Source of the DNA: Flavobacterium psychrotolerans
Lineage (GTDB): Bacteria; Bacteroidota; Bacteroidia; Flavobacteriales; Flavobacteriaceae
Length of the DNA stretch: 64,000 bases
Direction: 5' to 3'
Assembly: GCF_003097635.1 (NCBI RefSeq)
Contig: NZ_QCZI01000014.1
Location: forward strand, 1 to 64,000
Below, in pieces: positions 11,731-19,176 of this stretch. A model generated the notes under the pieces. That model did no database searches, was not told the DNA's origin, and saw nothing but the letters and a program-made list of their open reading frames with translations. Made by a program: the position numbers and the translations under genes. Numbering within the stretch: the stretch's first letter is position 1; each line of letters begins with the position of its first letter.

Positions 11731-12222
11731 TTAAGCAACTTCTTCTTTGAATTGGTTTTGAAGAGCTGAAATAACTCTTTGGGCTGGTGATTGAAGTAAT
11801 CCAATGATTTCGCCAATAAGTTCTTCTTTAGATTTAATAGTGGCCAAGGCATCTAGCTGATCATCTCCAATATAAACTTCAGCATTGATGTAAGCCCCTT
11901 TCAAAATTGGCTTAGCATTCTTTTTGCGAAAATCTTTGATTATTTTTCCAGGTGCGTTAGCAACATCCGCAATAAAAATAGCGCTATTACCTGTCAATAC
12001 AGAAGGTAAATCTCCATAATCATTAGCTGAAGCTTCCATAGCTTTTGCAAGCAAAGTGTTTTTAACTACCTCTAATTTTATACCAGCTTTAAAACAAGCT
12101 CTTCTCAAGTTTGAAGTTGTTTCTGCATTTAGTCCAGAAATATCTGATACATAAACAATATTTGTACCAGCTAACTGCGCAGTTAAATTTTCAATCGCGA
12201 TTGATTTTTCTTCTCTAGTCAT
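11731..12222 (-). CDS. rplJ: 50S ribosomal protein uL10
   Basis: The 163-residue stalk base protein anchors L7/L12 dimers to 23S rRNA. The N-terminal part contains GTNIVYVSDISGLNAETTSN and LEVVKNTLLAKAM, typical of L10. The C-terminal helix that binds L12 (LQSPAQRVISALQNQFKEEV) is present. It lies 22 bp after rplA. In other bacteria L10-L12 represses its own operon by binding an mRNA leader; such a site would have to overlap the rplA 3' end here, and none was identified. Confidence 0.99.
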   Translation of the reverse strand: MTREEKSIAIENLTAQLAGTNIVYVSDISGLNAETTSNLRRACFKAGIKLEVVKNTLLAKAMEASANDYGDLPSVLTGNSAIFIADVANAPGKIIKDFRKKNAKPILKGAYINAEVYIGDDQLDALATIKSKEELIGEIIGLLQSPAQRVISALQNQFKEEVA

Positions 12223-12244
12223 ACTATAAAGTTTTAACTACCAA

Positions 12245-12934
12245 TTATACTGCTTTAGGGTCCAATGCGATTGCAGGACTCATAGTGCTAGTTAGGTAAA
12301 TACTTTTGATGTAAGTTCCTTTAGCCGCAGTTGGTTTAAGTTTGATTAATGTTTGAATAATTTCGTGAGCGTTATCTACAATTTTATCAGCATCGAAAGA
12401 GATTCTTCCGATTCCTGCATGTACAATACCTGTTTTATCAACTTTAAAGTCAATTTTACCCGCTTTCACTTCTTGAACAGCTTTTGCAACATCCATAGTT
12501 ACAGTACCTGTTTTAGGGTTTGGCATTAAACCTCTTGGTCCTAAAATACGACCTAAAGGACCTAATTTCCCCATAACTGCCGGCATAGTGATAATTACAT
12601 CAACATCTGTCCAACCGTCTTTAATTTTCTGTAAATAGTCATCCAAACCTACATAGTCAGCTCCAGCCGCTTTAGCTTCCGCTTCCTTGTCTGGAGTAAC
12701 CAATGCAAGAACCCTCACATCTTTACCAGTTCCATGTGGCAATGTCACCACACCTCTTACCATTTGATTTGCTTTTCTTGGATCTACACCCAAACGAACT
12801 GCAATATCTACTGATTCGTCAAATTTAGCAGAAGCTATAGTTTTAATTAATGCAGAAGCATCTTTTAGAGAATATAGTTTGTTCTTTTCAATTTTTGAAG
12901 CAGCTTCTTTTTGTTTTTTTGTCAATTTTGCCAT
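12245..12934 (-). CDS. rplA: 50S ribosomal protein uL1
   Basis: This 229-residue protein has normal length. L1 forms the mobile L1 stalk of the 50S subunit and in many bacteria represses translation of the L11 operon. Recognisable segments are [53 protein letters not shown] and [11 protein letters not shown]. Its ATG lies 3 bp after the rplK stop codon, consistent with translational coupling of L11 and L1. Confidence 0.99.
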   Translation of the reverse strand: MAKLTKKQKEAASKIEKNKLYSLKDASALIKTIASAKFDESVDIAVRLGVDPRKANQMVRGVVTLPHGTGKDVRVLALVTPDKEAEAKAAGADYVGLDDYLQKIKDGWTDVDVIITMPAVMGKLGPLGRILGPRGLMPNPKTGTVTMDVAKAVQEVKAGKIDFKVDKTGIVHAGIGRISFDADKIVDNAHEIIQTLIKLKPTAAKGTYIKSIYLTSTMSPAIALDPKAV

Positions 12935-12937
12935 GTC

Positions 12938-13384
12938 TTACGCTTGTTTTAGAGGAGATTCTCCTGATATTGTTATACCCATAGACCTAGCTGTCCCAGC
13001 GATCATGCTCATAGCAGACTCGACAGTGAACGCATTTAAATCAACCATTTTGTCATCTGCGATTGCTCTAATAACGTCCCAAGTAACGCTAGCTACTTTT
13101 TTACGATTAGGCTCACCAGAACCAGACTTTAGCTTTGCAGCATCCAACAATTGAATAGCAGCAGGTGGCGTTTTAACGACAAACTCGAAAGATTTGTCTT
13201 TATAAACTGTAATTTGCACTGGGCAAACTTTGCCGGCTTTATCTTGGGTTCTCGCATTAAATTGCTTACAGAACTCCATGATATTAACACCAGCAGCACC
13301 TAAAGCAGGTCCAACCGGTGGCGATGGGTTCGCAGCACCTCCCTTAACTTGTAGTTTAACTACTTTACTAATCTCTTTAGCCAT
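12938..13384 (-). CDS. rplK: 50S ribosomal protein uL11
   Basis: This 148-residue protein binds the GTPase-associated centre of 23S rRNA and is needed for stringent-response sensing by RelA-type enzymes. Typical segments are [33 protein letters not shown] and [14 protein letters not shown]. It is the first ribosomal gene after nusG. A hairpin lies 16 nt upstream of its ATG. Confidence 0.99.
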   Translation of the reverse strand: MAKEISKVVKLQVKGGAANPSPPVGPALGAAGVNIMEFCKQFNARTQDKAGKVCPVQITVYKDKSFEFVVKTPPAAIQLLDAAKLKSGSGEPNRKKVASVTWDVIRAIADDKMVDLNAFTVESAMSMIAGTARSMGITISGESPLKQA

Positions 13385-13399
13385 TTTTTAAAAATTTAA

Positions 13400-13427
13400 C
13401 ACATCATCATTGGAAGCGATTGATGTG
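13400..13427 (-). promoter_or_regulatory. Hairpin in the rplK leader, candidate L1 operator
   Basis: CACATCA at one end pairs with TGATGTG at the other, with a 14-nt loop, placed 16 nt before the rplK ATG on the reverse strand. In other bacteria L1 represses L11-L1 translation by binding a leader hairpin here. Position fits; specific L1 contacts were not verified. Confidence 0.35.
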
Positions 13428-13450
13428 GTTTATTATAGATGTAACAAAAA

Positions 13451-14002
13451 TTATACTTTTTCAACTTGCATAAAACTCAATTCCAAAGGTGTTTTTCTTC
13501 CGAAAATTTTCACCATGACCTCAAGTTTACGCTTCTCATCATTAATTTTCTCAACCGTTCCGTTAAAACCATTGAAGGGACCATCAATTACTTTGATCGT
13601 TTCTCCTATATTAAATGGAACAGAGTGAGTATCCGTTTTAACAGCTAACTCATCCACTTTTCCTAACATTCTATTTACTTCGGTTAATCTTAAAGGAACA
13701 GGATCTCCGCCTTTAACTTCACCTAAAAAACCAATAACACTTGTTATAGACTTAATAATATGAGGTATCTCTCCAGCAAGATTGGCTTCAATCATAACAT
13801 AACCCGGGAAGTACACTTTATCTTTAGTGATTTTTTTTCCTTCACGAACTTGAACCACTTTTTCGGTAGGAACAAGAACTTGGGAAATATAATCGGCCAT
13901 CCCCAACCTGTTGATTTCAGTTTCGATGTAAGCCCTAACTTTATTTTCCTGTCCGCTTACGACTCTTACAACATACCATTTTTTTACAATATTATCTGTC
14001 AT
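13451..14002 (-). CDS. nusG: Transcription termination/antitermination factor NusG
   Basis: This protein of about 183 residues has an N-terminal NGN domain (KWYVVRVVSGQENKVRAYIE, VYFPGYVMIEA) and a C-terminal KOW domain (GETIKVIDGPFNGFNGTVEK). NusG binds the RNA polymerase clamp and couples it to Rho or to the ribosome. The ATG at 14002 is chosen over a GTG one codon upstream. It sits between secE and rplK as in nearly all bacteria, 10 bp after secE. Confidence 0.98.
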   Translation of the reverse strand: MTDNIVKKWYVVRVVSGQENKVRAYIETEINRLGMADYISQVLVPTEKVVQVREGKKITKDKVYFPGYVMIEANLAGEIPHIIKSITSVIGFLGEVKGGDPVPLRLTEVNRMLGKVDELAVKTDTHSVPFNIGETIKVIDGPFNGFNGTVEKINDEKRKLEVMVKIFGRKTPLELSFMQVEKV

Positions 14003-14012
14003 CACAAAAAGA

Positions 14013-14207
14013 TTATGCTTTTATCCAATTAAAAAATCCAGCCAATGCTTTTGCGAAAACTTCATCTACTCCCCAAGTTGCCAAGGCGAATAGTACTGAA
14101 AAAACAGCAACAACAATTGTTAAACGCTGCACTTCTGCCCATTCCGGCCAAGTCACGTTTGACTTTAATTCTTCGAATGCTTCCGATATATAATTAACAA
14201 CTTTCAT
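14013..14207 (-). CDS. secE: Preprotein translocase subunit SecE
   Basis: This 64-residue inner-membrane protein has one C-terminal transmembrane helix (residues about 30-55, LTIVVAVFSVLFALATWGVD). The amphipathic N-terminal segment EAFEELKSNVTWPEW is the SecE hallmark. It clamps SecY in the Sec channel. It follows tRNA-Trp and precedes nusG. Confidence 0.97.
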   Translation of the reverse strand: MKVVNYISEAFEELKSNVTWPEWAEVQRLTIVVAVFSVLFALATWGVDEVFAKALAGFFNWIKA

Positions 14208-14223
14208 TCTGATTTTGTTTTTG

Positions 14224-14294
14224 CACGGGCGGAGGGATTCGAACCCCCATCAACGGTTTTGGAGACCGCTATTCTACCCTTGAACTACGCCCGT
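14224..14294 (-). tRNA. tRNA-Trp (CCA)
   Basis: On the reverse strand a full cloverleaf can be drawn: acceptor ACGGGCG/CGCCCGT, anticodon loop CTCCAAA with anticodon CCA, and T-loop GGTTCGAATCC. The 3' CCA is not encoded. It lies between tuf and secE, where tRNA-Trp is found in many bacteria. Confidence 0.97.
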
Positions 14295-14302
14295 AGTTAA
14301 AA

Positions 14303-14330
14303 GCCAGTAACAACCTAAGCAGTTACTGGC
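14303..14330 (-). terminator. Hairpin downstream of tuf
   Basis: The perfect 9-bp stem GCCAGTAAC/GTTACTGGC with a 10-nt loop is followed on the reverse strand by TTTTAA. It lies between tuf and tRNA-Trp and may terminate part of the tuf transcripts or serve in tRNA 5' processing. Confidence 0.7.
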
Positions 14331-14349
14331 TTTACTTAATTATATATAA

Positions 14350-15537
14350 CTATGCTGTGATTTCAGTTACCTGACCAGCACCTACTGTTCTACCACCTTC
14401 ACGGATAGCAAAACGTAAACCTACGCTCATTGCGATTGGACTCAACAAAGTAACATTTATAGTTAAGTTGTCTCCTGGCATTACCATTTCTACTCCTTCT
14501 GGTAAAGTAATAACTCCTGTTACATCAGTAGTACGTACATAGAACTGTGGACGGTAGTTATTATGAAATGGAGTATGACGTCCACCTTCTTCTTTTTTCA
14601 AGATATAAACCTCAGCTTTGAAAGTAGCGTGTGGTTTTACCGAACCTGGCTTAATGATAACCATTCCTCTTTTGATAGATTCTTTATCAATACCACGCAA
14701 CAATAAACCTACGTTATCTCCTGCTTCACCTCTGTCAAGGATTTTACGGAACATCTCAACTCCAGTAATAGTAGAAGTTAATTTTTCAGCTCCCATACCA
14801 ATGATTTCAACAGCATCTCCTGTATTAGCAATACCAGTTTCGATACGACCTGTAGCAACAGTTCCACGACCAGTAATTGTAAATACATCCTCAACTGGCA
14901 TCAAAAATGGTTTTGCAGTATCACGAATTGGCTCTTCGATCCATGAATCACACGCAGCCATTAATTCAATAATTTTCGGTACCCAAGCTGGATCGTTATT
15001 CAATCCACCTAAAGCTGAACCTTGAATTACAGGACAGTTGTCTCCATCATATTCATAGAAAGACAATAAGTCTCTAATTTCCATTTCAACCAATTCCAAC
15101 AATTCCTCATCATCAACCATATCCACTTTATTCATGAATACTACCATTCTAGGAATACCAACCTGACGACCTAAAAGGATATGCTCACGTGTTTGTGGCA
15201 TTGGTCCATCAGTTGCAGCTACAACAAGAATAGCACCGTCCATTTGAGCAGCACCAGTAACCATGTTTTTTACGTAATCGGCGTGACCTGGACAGTCAAC
15301 GTGTGCGTAGTGACGGTTAGCAGTTTCGTACTCAACGTGAGATGTATTAATTGTAATACCTCTTTCTTTTTCTTCTGGAGCATTATCAATTTGATCAAAT
15401 GATTTTGCTTGACAGTAACCAGCATCAGATAACACTTTAGTTATTGCTGCAGTTAAAGTAGTTTTTCCGTGATCCACGTGTCCGATAGTCCCAATATTTA
15501 AATGGGGTTTGTTACGGTTAAAGGTTTCTTTTGCCAT
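14350..15537 (-). CDS. tuf: Elongation factor Tu
   Basis: This 395-residue GTPase delivers aminoacyl-tRNA to the ribosome. GTPase motifs are GHVDHGKT (G1), the RGITIN switch [10 protein letters not shown] (G3), NKVDMVD (G4) and GSALGG (G5). Domains 2 and 3 follow with the terminal [15 protein letters not shown]. It is the only tuf in the window and lies in the tRNA-tuf-secE-nusG cluster. Confidence 0.99.
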   Translation of the reverse strand: MAKETFNRNKPHLNIGTIGHVDHGKTTLTAAITKVLSDAGYCQAKSFDQIDNAPEEKERGITINTSHVEYETANRHYAHVDCPGHADYVKNMVTGAAQMDGAILVVAATDGPMPQTREHILLGRQVGIPRMVVFMNKVDMVDDEELLELVEMEIRDLLSFYEYDGDNCPVIQGSALGGLNNDPAWVPKIIELMAACDSWIEEPIRDTAKPFLMPVEDVFTITGRGTVATGRIETGIANTGDAVEIIGMGAEKLTSTITGVEMFRKILDRGEAGDNVGLLLRGIDKESIKRGMVIIKPGSVKPHATFKAEVYILKKEEGGRHTPFHNNYRPQFYVRTTDVTGVITLPEGVEMVMPGDNLTINVTLLSPIAMSVGLRFAIREGGRTVGAGQVTEITA

Positions 15538-15597
15538 TTTACTTAATTTTAATCTTAGTTATATAATATATTAGTGTTCAAATTTTCAACATTATTG

Positions 15598-15669
15598 AGC
15601 CAACTACGGGAATTGAACCCGTGACCTCTTCCTTACCAAGGAAGCACTCTACCCCTGAGCTAAGTCGGC
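15598..15669 (-). tRNA. tRNA-Thr (GGT)
   Basis: The reverse strand gives acceptor GCCGACT pairing with AGTTGGC, D-arm GCTC/GAGT, anticodon loop TTGGTAA (anticodon GGT) and T-arm CGGGTTCAATTCCCG. The 3' CCA is not encoded. It is 60 bp upstream of tuf. Confidence 0.97.
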
Positions 15670-15846
15670 AGAGAAATTTTTATTTCAAGTTTAACGCTTC
15701 AACAACTTGAAACTTGAAATTTTTAAACTTCATTTATAGATTATCTCCCTTTCGGTCGGTGATCCTGTAAGGCGGTGCCTTACTCAAACTTTTAACTCAA
15801 ATTTACTCGAAAGTAAACTTTCGGATAAATTTTCTTTAAAAATTTG
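15670..15846 (-). other. tRNA spacer with three inverted repeats; no tRNA-Gly
   Basis: This 177-bp spacer between tRNA-Tyr and tRNA-Thr(GGT) holds three hairpins: TTTCAAGTT/AACTTGAAA (15691-15719), GTAAGGC/GCCTTAC (about 15767-15783) and GAAAGT/ACTTTC (about 15810-15823). In several bacteria, E. coli included, a tRNA-Gly sits at this point of the Thr-Tyr-Gly-Thr-tuf array. No T-loop or Gly anticodon is present here. Confidence 0.65.
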
Positions 15847-15927
15847 TGGGGAGAGCAGGATTCGAACCTGCGAAGTTCACACAGCAGATTTACAGTCTGC
15901 CCTCGTTGGCCGCTTGAGTATCTCCCC
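15847..15927 (-). tRNA. tRNA-Tyr (GTA)
   Basis: The type II tRNA on the reverse strand has acceptor GGGGAGA/TCTCCCC, anticodon segment CTGTAAATC (anticodon GTA), a long variable arm and T-arm GCAGGTTCGAATCCTGC. Confidence 0.97.
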
Positions 15928-15960
15928 TTTTTTATCGTTGCAGATTTTCGATTGAGGATA

Positions 15961-16011
15961 ATGATTTTGATTTCTAAAATCCAATATCACTATTCTGAAA
16001 TCTAAAATCAT
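15961..16011 (-). other. Inverted repeat in the tRNA-Thr/tRNA-Tyr spacer
   Basis: ATGATTTTGATTTC at the left pairs with GAAATCTAAAATCAT at the right (one bulge, 22-nt loop). Like the spacer after tRNA-Tyr, it could present a structured substrate for tRNA processing enzymes. Confidence 0.5.
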
Positions 16012-16015
16012 CTTG

Positions 16016-16089
16016 AGCCGGTGGAGGGACTCGAACCCACGACCTGCTGATTACAAATCAGCTGCTCTAGCCAACTGAGCTACACTGGC
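16016..16089 (-). tRNA. tRNA-Thr (TGT)
   Basis: The reverse strand gives acceptor GCCAGTG/CACCGGC, anticodon stem GCTGA/TCAGC with loop TTTGTAA (anticodon TGT) and T-arm GTGGGTTCGAGTCCC. It is the first tRNA of the array leading to tuf. Confidence 0.97.
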
Positions 16090-16098
16090 ATATACAAT

Positions 16099-16126
16099 AA
16101 AAAAAGTCCGCTATTTCTAACGGACT
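16099..16126 (-). terminator. Terminator of hpf
   Basis: AGTCCG/CGGACT with a 10-nt loop is followed on the reverse strand by seven T. It lies 55 bp after the hpf stop codon. It overlaps the inferred transcription start of the tRNA-tuf operon. Confidence 0.85.
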
Positions 16127-16127
16127 G

Positions 16128-16159
16128 CAAATGTATATCTTTTTGTTTTTTAATCAAAA
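16128..16159 (-). promoter_or_regulatory. Promoter of the tRNA-tuf operon
   Basis: Reading the reverse strand, TTTTG (16159-16155) is followed after 19 nt by TACATTTG (16135-16128), matching the Bacteroidota -33 TTG and -7 TAnnTTTG consensus and spacing. The predicted start is near 16121, about 32 nt before tRNA-Thr(TGT) and inside the upstream terminator stem. Confidence 0.7.
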
Positions 16160-16180
16160 TGTTTTTATGAAAAATTTAGA

Positions 16181-16483
16181 TTAAATATGTGTATTGATTT
16201 TTTCTTTTCTCTTTACCAACAATCGTTCCAATGATTCGGCAGATTGATCCATCGCTTCTTCAAAGGTTTTACATTGTTTTTTCACCACAAAATCATCTCC
16301 TGGCACATGAAGTTTCACTTCGGCAATCTTATTTTCCTTGTCACTTGTTTTTTCTACTTTCAAAAAAACATCCGCAGAAACAATTTTATCATAATATTTT
16401 TCAAGTCTATCCATTCTTTCCTGAACAAAATCTACTAATTTACCGTCAACAGTAAAGTTAACCGCATTCACATTTACCTTCAT
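16181..16483 (-). CDS. hpf: Ribosome hibernation promoting factor (HPF/RaiA, short form)
   Basis: This is a roughly 100-residue S30AE/HPF family protein: NVNAVNFTVDGKLVDFVQER, LEKYYDKIVSADVFLKVEK and KTFEEAMDQSAESLERLLVK. It binds the decoding region of idle 30S subunits in stationary phase. It lacks the C-terminal dimerisation domain of long HPF. The ATG at 16483 gives MKVNVNAVNF; an in-frame TTG at 16489 is less likely. It lies 35 bp after the xerC-like gene and ends at a strong terminator. Confidence 0.93.
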   Translation of the reverse strand: MKVNVNAVNFTVDGKLVDFVQERMDRLEKYYDKIVSADVFLKVEKTSDKENKIAEVKLHVPGDDFVVKKQCKTFEEAMDQSAESLERLLVKRKEKINTHI

Positions 16484-16518
16484 AATCAAAGTTTTTTTTA
16501 TGGTTAATATTATTTAAA

Positions 16519-17415
16519 TTATTCTTGGTTTCTAGGATGCGCATTTCCGTAAACTTTTTTTAGCTCCGACAAACTGCTATGGGTATATATTTGCGTTGAT
16601 GCCAAACTAGAATGCCCTAATAATTCTTTCACTGAATTTATATCTGCCCCATTATTCAGTAAGTGAGTCGCAAAAGTATGCCTTAAAATGTGCGGACTCT
16701 TTTTTACTTTCTCAGAGACATGACTAAAGTAGTTATTTATTAGACGATACACAAGCGAATCATTCATTTTAACGCCCTTTGTTGTTAAGAAAAAAAAGTC
16801 TCCATCCTTAATTTGCTCTAAATTAGCCCTTTCAACCAAATACAAAATAATTTGTTGGAAAAGAATTGGCAATATAGGCAGAACCCTTTCCTTATTTCTC
16901 TTCCCCAAAACTTTCAGGGTATGATTTGACGAATTTATATTTACTACTTTAAGATGAATTAATTCCGTTCTTCGAATTCCTGTCGTATAAAACAAATCTA
17001 TAATTAGCTTATCCCTAACACCTTCAAAACCGTCCGGATATTTGATTTGATGCAGCACGTTGTCCAATTCTTTTTCGGAAAATGGAATTTGAAGGATTTT
17101 AGGCGTCTTTAAAGCTTTGTGTTTCAATAATGGACCAACCTCAATTTGTTTGGTTTTCAACAAAAATCTGTAAAATGCTTTTAAGGAAGAAATTTTTCTA
17201 TTAATAGATGTATTTGAAATTTCGGCATCAACCAAGGACACAATCCAACTTCTGATTTGGCTGTAGTTTACCTCCAGAAGATTTTTTTGTTCAAATTCTT
17301 TATTTATGAATAGTTCAAAAAAACTTAGATCATTCAAATAGGCATTCACGGTGTGCGGAGAATACTTTTTCTCCAGCTGCAGATAATCCCGGAATGACTG
17401 TAAGTTGTTTGACAT
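16519..17415 (-). CDS. Tyrosine recombinase, XerC/XerD type
   Basis: The 298-residue integrase-family recombinase has an N-terminal SAM-like DNA-binding domain (residues 1-90) and a C-terminal catalytic domain. The catalytic set is complete: R148 (GIRRTEL), K172 (GKRNKER), H242 and R245 ([12 protein letters not shown]), H268 ([13 protein letters not shown]) and the nucleophile Y277. Length and the [14 protein letters not shown] end fit chromosomal dimer-resolution recombinases acting at dif. Its place between rpsU and hpf is a conserved chromosomal position, with no mobile element nearby, which supports a housekeeping role rather than a phage integrase. Which of XerC or XerD it is cannot be told from sequence alone. 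Confidence 0.92.
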   Translation of the reverse strand: MSNNLQSFRDYLQLEKKYSPHTVNAYLNDLSFFELFINKEFEQKNLLEVNYSQIRSWIVSLVDAEISNTSINRKISSLKAFYRFLLKTKQIEVGPLLKHKALKTPKILQIPFSEKELDNVLHQIKYPDGFEGVRDKLIIDLFYTTGIRRTELIHLKVVNINSSNHTLKVLGKRNKERVLPILPILFQQIILYLVERANLEQIKDGDFFFLTTKGVKMNDSLVYRLINNYFSHVSEKVKKSPHILRHTFATHLLNNGADINSVKELLGHSSLASTQIYTHSSLSELKKVYGNAHPRNQE

Positions 17416-17463
17416 AAAAAGATGCTTTGCTTCGGTTTCTCATAGTTCCTCACGACAGTGCAT

Positions 17464-17511
17464 AAAAAAACCGTTAGTATCAAAGGTATTAAACTTTAAT
17501 GACTAACGGTT
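17464..17511 (-). terminator. Terminator of rpsU
   Basis: AACCGTTAGT pairs with ACTAACGGTT around a 23-nt loop and is followed on the reverse strand by seven T. It lies 20 bp after the rpsU stop. Confidence 0.85.
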
Positions 17512-17530
17512 GTATCTCAAAAAGTTATTA

Positions 17531-17725
17531 CTAACTTTCTAAATTGTCTCTCATGTTTTGAATGTAGGCCGCTTTTTGGATTTTCATTCTATTGGTTACA
17601 GAAGGTTTAATAAAAGCAGTACGCGCTCTTAACTGACGAACAGTTCCTGTTTTATCAAATTTTCTTTTATAGCGCTTTAATGCTCTATCGATATTTTCTC
17701 CGTCTTTAATTGGTATAATTAACAT
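17531..17725 (-). CDS. rpsU: 30S ribosomal protein bS21
   Basis: This 64-residue basic protein has IPIKDGENIDRALKRYKRKF at the start and FIKPSVTNRMKIQKAAYIQN later, matching Bacteroidota bS21. In Flavobacterium johnsoniae ribosomes, bS21 together with bS18 and bS6 sequesters the anti-Shine-Dalgarno tail of 16S rRNA, and rpsU itself keeps a strong Shine-Dalgarno and is autoregulated. The same arrangement is seen here: GAGAGGAGGTG sits 8 nt before the ATG. It is transcribed alone, with its own -7 box and terminator. Confidence 0.98.
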   Translation of the reverse strand: MLIIPIKDGENIDRALKRYKRKFDKTGTVRQLRARTAFIKPSVTNRMKIQKAAYIQNMRDNLES

Positions 17726-17733
17726 AATATAGA

Positions 17734-17744
17734 CACCTCCTCTC
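17734..17744 (-). promoter_or_regulatory. Strong Shine-Dalgarno of rpsU
   Basis: On the reverse strand GAGAGGAGGTG lies 8 nt upstream of the rpsU ATG, nearly full complementarity to the 16S rRNA tail. Most other genes in the window have no such site. It fits the known autoregulatory use of this signal by flavobacterial rpsU. Confidence 0.9.
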
Positions 17745-17754
17745 GTTAAGGGTG

Positions 17755-17762
17755 CAAAAGTA
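17755..17762 (-). promoter_or_regulatory. -7 box of rpsU
   Basis: TACTTTTG on the reverse strand matches TAnnTTTG. The predicted transcript would start near 17748 and carry a leader of about 22 nt that is mostly the Shine-Dalgarno region. No clear -33 TTG was found. Confidence 0.6.
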
Positions 17763-17994
17763 ATTATTATTTTGAATTAGGAGTTATGAATTGTGAATTA
17801 TTTTAAAAAAGAAAACAGAATGGAGATTAAAGAGATGCCATTTCGTTAGGAAAAGCCCAGATACAATTTCTTGTTCTTGGTGTTCCATACACTCTTTGTT
17901 TGTTTATAGCTATTTCAGGATAAGACTGTGTGGGCACAGATTTAAAATCTTTATCAAACGACGTTGCACTGACATTCCCTGACTGTATGAGTAA

Positions 17995-18014
17995 ATTGCT
18001 TCGTTCCTCGCAAT
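17995..18014 (-). repeat. ATTGCGAGGAACGAAGCAAT element
   Basis: On the reverse strand this short element has inverted ends ATTGC/GCAAT around GAGGAACGAA. A near copy lies at 28869-28888. The motif recurs in intergenic DNA of many unrelated bacteria. The remainder of the 17763-18016 gap shows no gene. Confidence 0.7.
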
Positions 18015-18016
18015 GA

Positions 18017-19159
18017 CTACTCTCTCAACAAATTCCTAGAAATCACCACTTTTTGAATCTCTGTGGTTCCTTCGCCAATAGTGCATAATTTTGAATCCCT
18101 GTAAAATTTCTCTACTGGATAATCTTTGGTATATCCATAACCCCCATGTATTTGAACGGCTTCGTTGGCCACTTTTACGCAAACTTCTGAGGAATACATT
18201 TTTGCCATAGCGCCGGCAGTAGTAACTGGTTTGTGTTGTTCTTTTAGGAAGGCCGCTTTGTGCAACAACAATTCCGAAGCTTCAATTTCAGTAGCCATGT
18301 CGACCAATTTGAATGAAATCCCTTGAAATTCACAAATGGCTTGGCCAAATTGGTGTCGCTCTTTAGAATATTTCAAAGCCGCTTCATAAGCTCCCTTGGC
18401 GATTCCTAAAGACAATGCACCAATGGAAATTCGTCCTCCATCTAAAATTTTCATTGCCTGAATAAATCCCTGACCTACTTCCCCTAACCTATTAGCATCG
18501 GGAATTCGGCAATTGTCAAAAATCAATTCTGCGGTTTCGCTGGCGCGCATCCCTAACTTATTTTCTTTTTTTCCCGAGGTAAATCCTTTCGTTCCTTTTT
18601 CAAAAACAAAAGCGGTCATTCCTTTAGAATCTCCTTTTTCGCCTGTTCGAACAATTACCACCGAAATATCTCCAGAAATAGCGTGTGTAATAAAGTTCTT
18701 TGCGCCATTTACAATCCAATGTTCTCCGTCTTTTACGGCAGTAGTATTCATTCCGCCTGCATCAGATCCTGTATTGTGTTCAGTTAACCCCCAAGCACCT
18801 ATATATTCTCCGGTTGCTAATTTTGGAATCCATCTTTGCTTTTGCTCTTCACTCCCGAAGGTCAAAATATGATTGGTACACAAAGAATTATGTGCAGCAA
18901 CTGACAATCCTATTGACGGATCCACTTTAGATATTTCCTCAATAATGGTAATGTATTCGTGGTAACCCAATCCAGAACCTCCTAATTCATGCGGAACCAA
19001 AACACCCATGAAACCCATCTCTCCTAATTTCTTGAATAAATCAACAGGGAAAATTTGCGCCTCATCCCATTTCATGATGTTTGGGCGCATGTGCTGCTCG
19101 GCGAAATCTCGAATTGATTGGGCAATTAGTACTTGGGTTTCGTTATAGTCAAAGTTCAT
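18017..19159 (-). CDS. Acyl-CoA dehydrogenase
   Basis: The 380-residue FAD enzyme oxidises acyl-CoA to trans-2-enoyl-CoA in beta-oxidation or amino-acid catabolism. Landmarks are the N-terminal helical domain, WGLTEHNTGSDAGGMNTTAV at the FAD/substrate site, the HQFGQAICEFQGISFKLVDM segment, and the C-terminal IHGGYGYTKDYPVEKFYRDS with the catalytic Glu in TIGEGTTEIQ. Length and motifs fit the short-chain/isovaleryl-type group, but chain-length preference cannot be read. It has its own -7 box inside the end of the preceding gene. Confidence 0.95.
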   Translation of the reverse strand: MNFDYNETQVLIAQSIRDFAEQHMRPNIMKWDEAQIFPVDLFKKLGEMGFMGVLVPHELGGSGLGYHEYITIIEEISKVDPSIGLSVAAHNSLCTNHILTFGSEEQKQRWIPKLATGEYIGAWGLTEHNTGSDAGGMNTTAVKDGEHWIVNGAKNFITHAISGDISVVIVRTGEKGDSKGMTAFVFEKGTKGFTSGKKENKLGMRASETAELIFDNCRIPDANRLGEVGQGFIQAMKILDGGRISIGALSLGIAKGAYEAALKYSKERHQFGQAICEFQGISFKLVDMATEIEASELLLHKAAFLKEQHKPVTTAGAMAKMYSSEVCVKVANEAVQIHGGYGYTKDYPVEKFYRDSKLCTIGEGTTEIQKVVISRNLLRE

Positions 19160-19176
19160 TTTAGCAGCTATTTTTA

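Noticed and set aside
15735..15785. tRNA-Gly remnant in the Tyr-Thr spacer
   Set aside because: The GTAAGGC/GCCTTAC hairpin lacks a T-loop, a D-loop and a Gly anticodon; not convincing as a tRNA remnant.
16519..17415. Phage or genomic-island integrase
   Set aside because: It sits between rpsU and hpf in a housekeeping cluster, has Xer-like length, and no attachment site or mobile genes are near.
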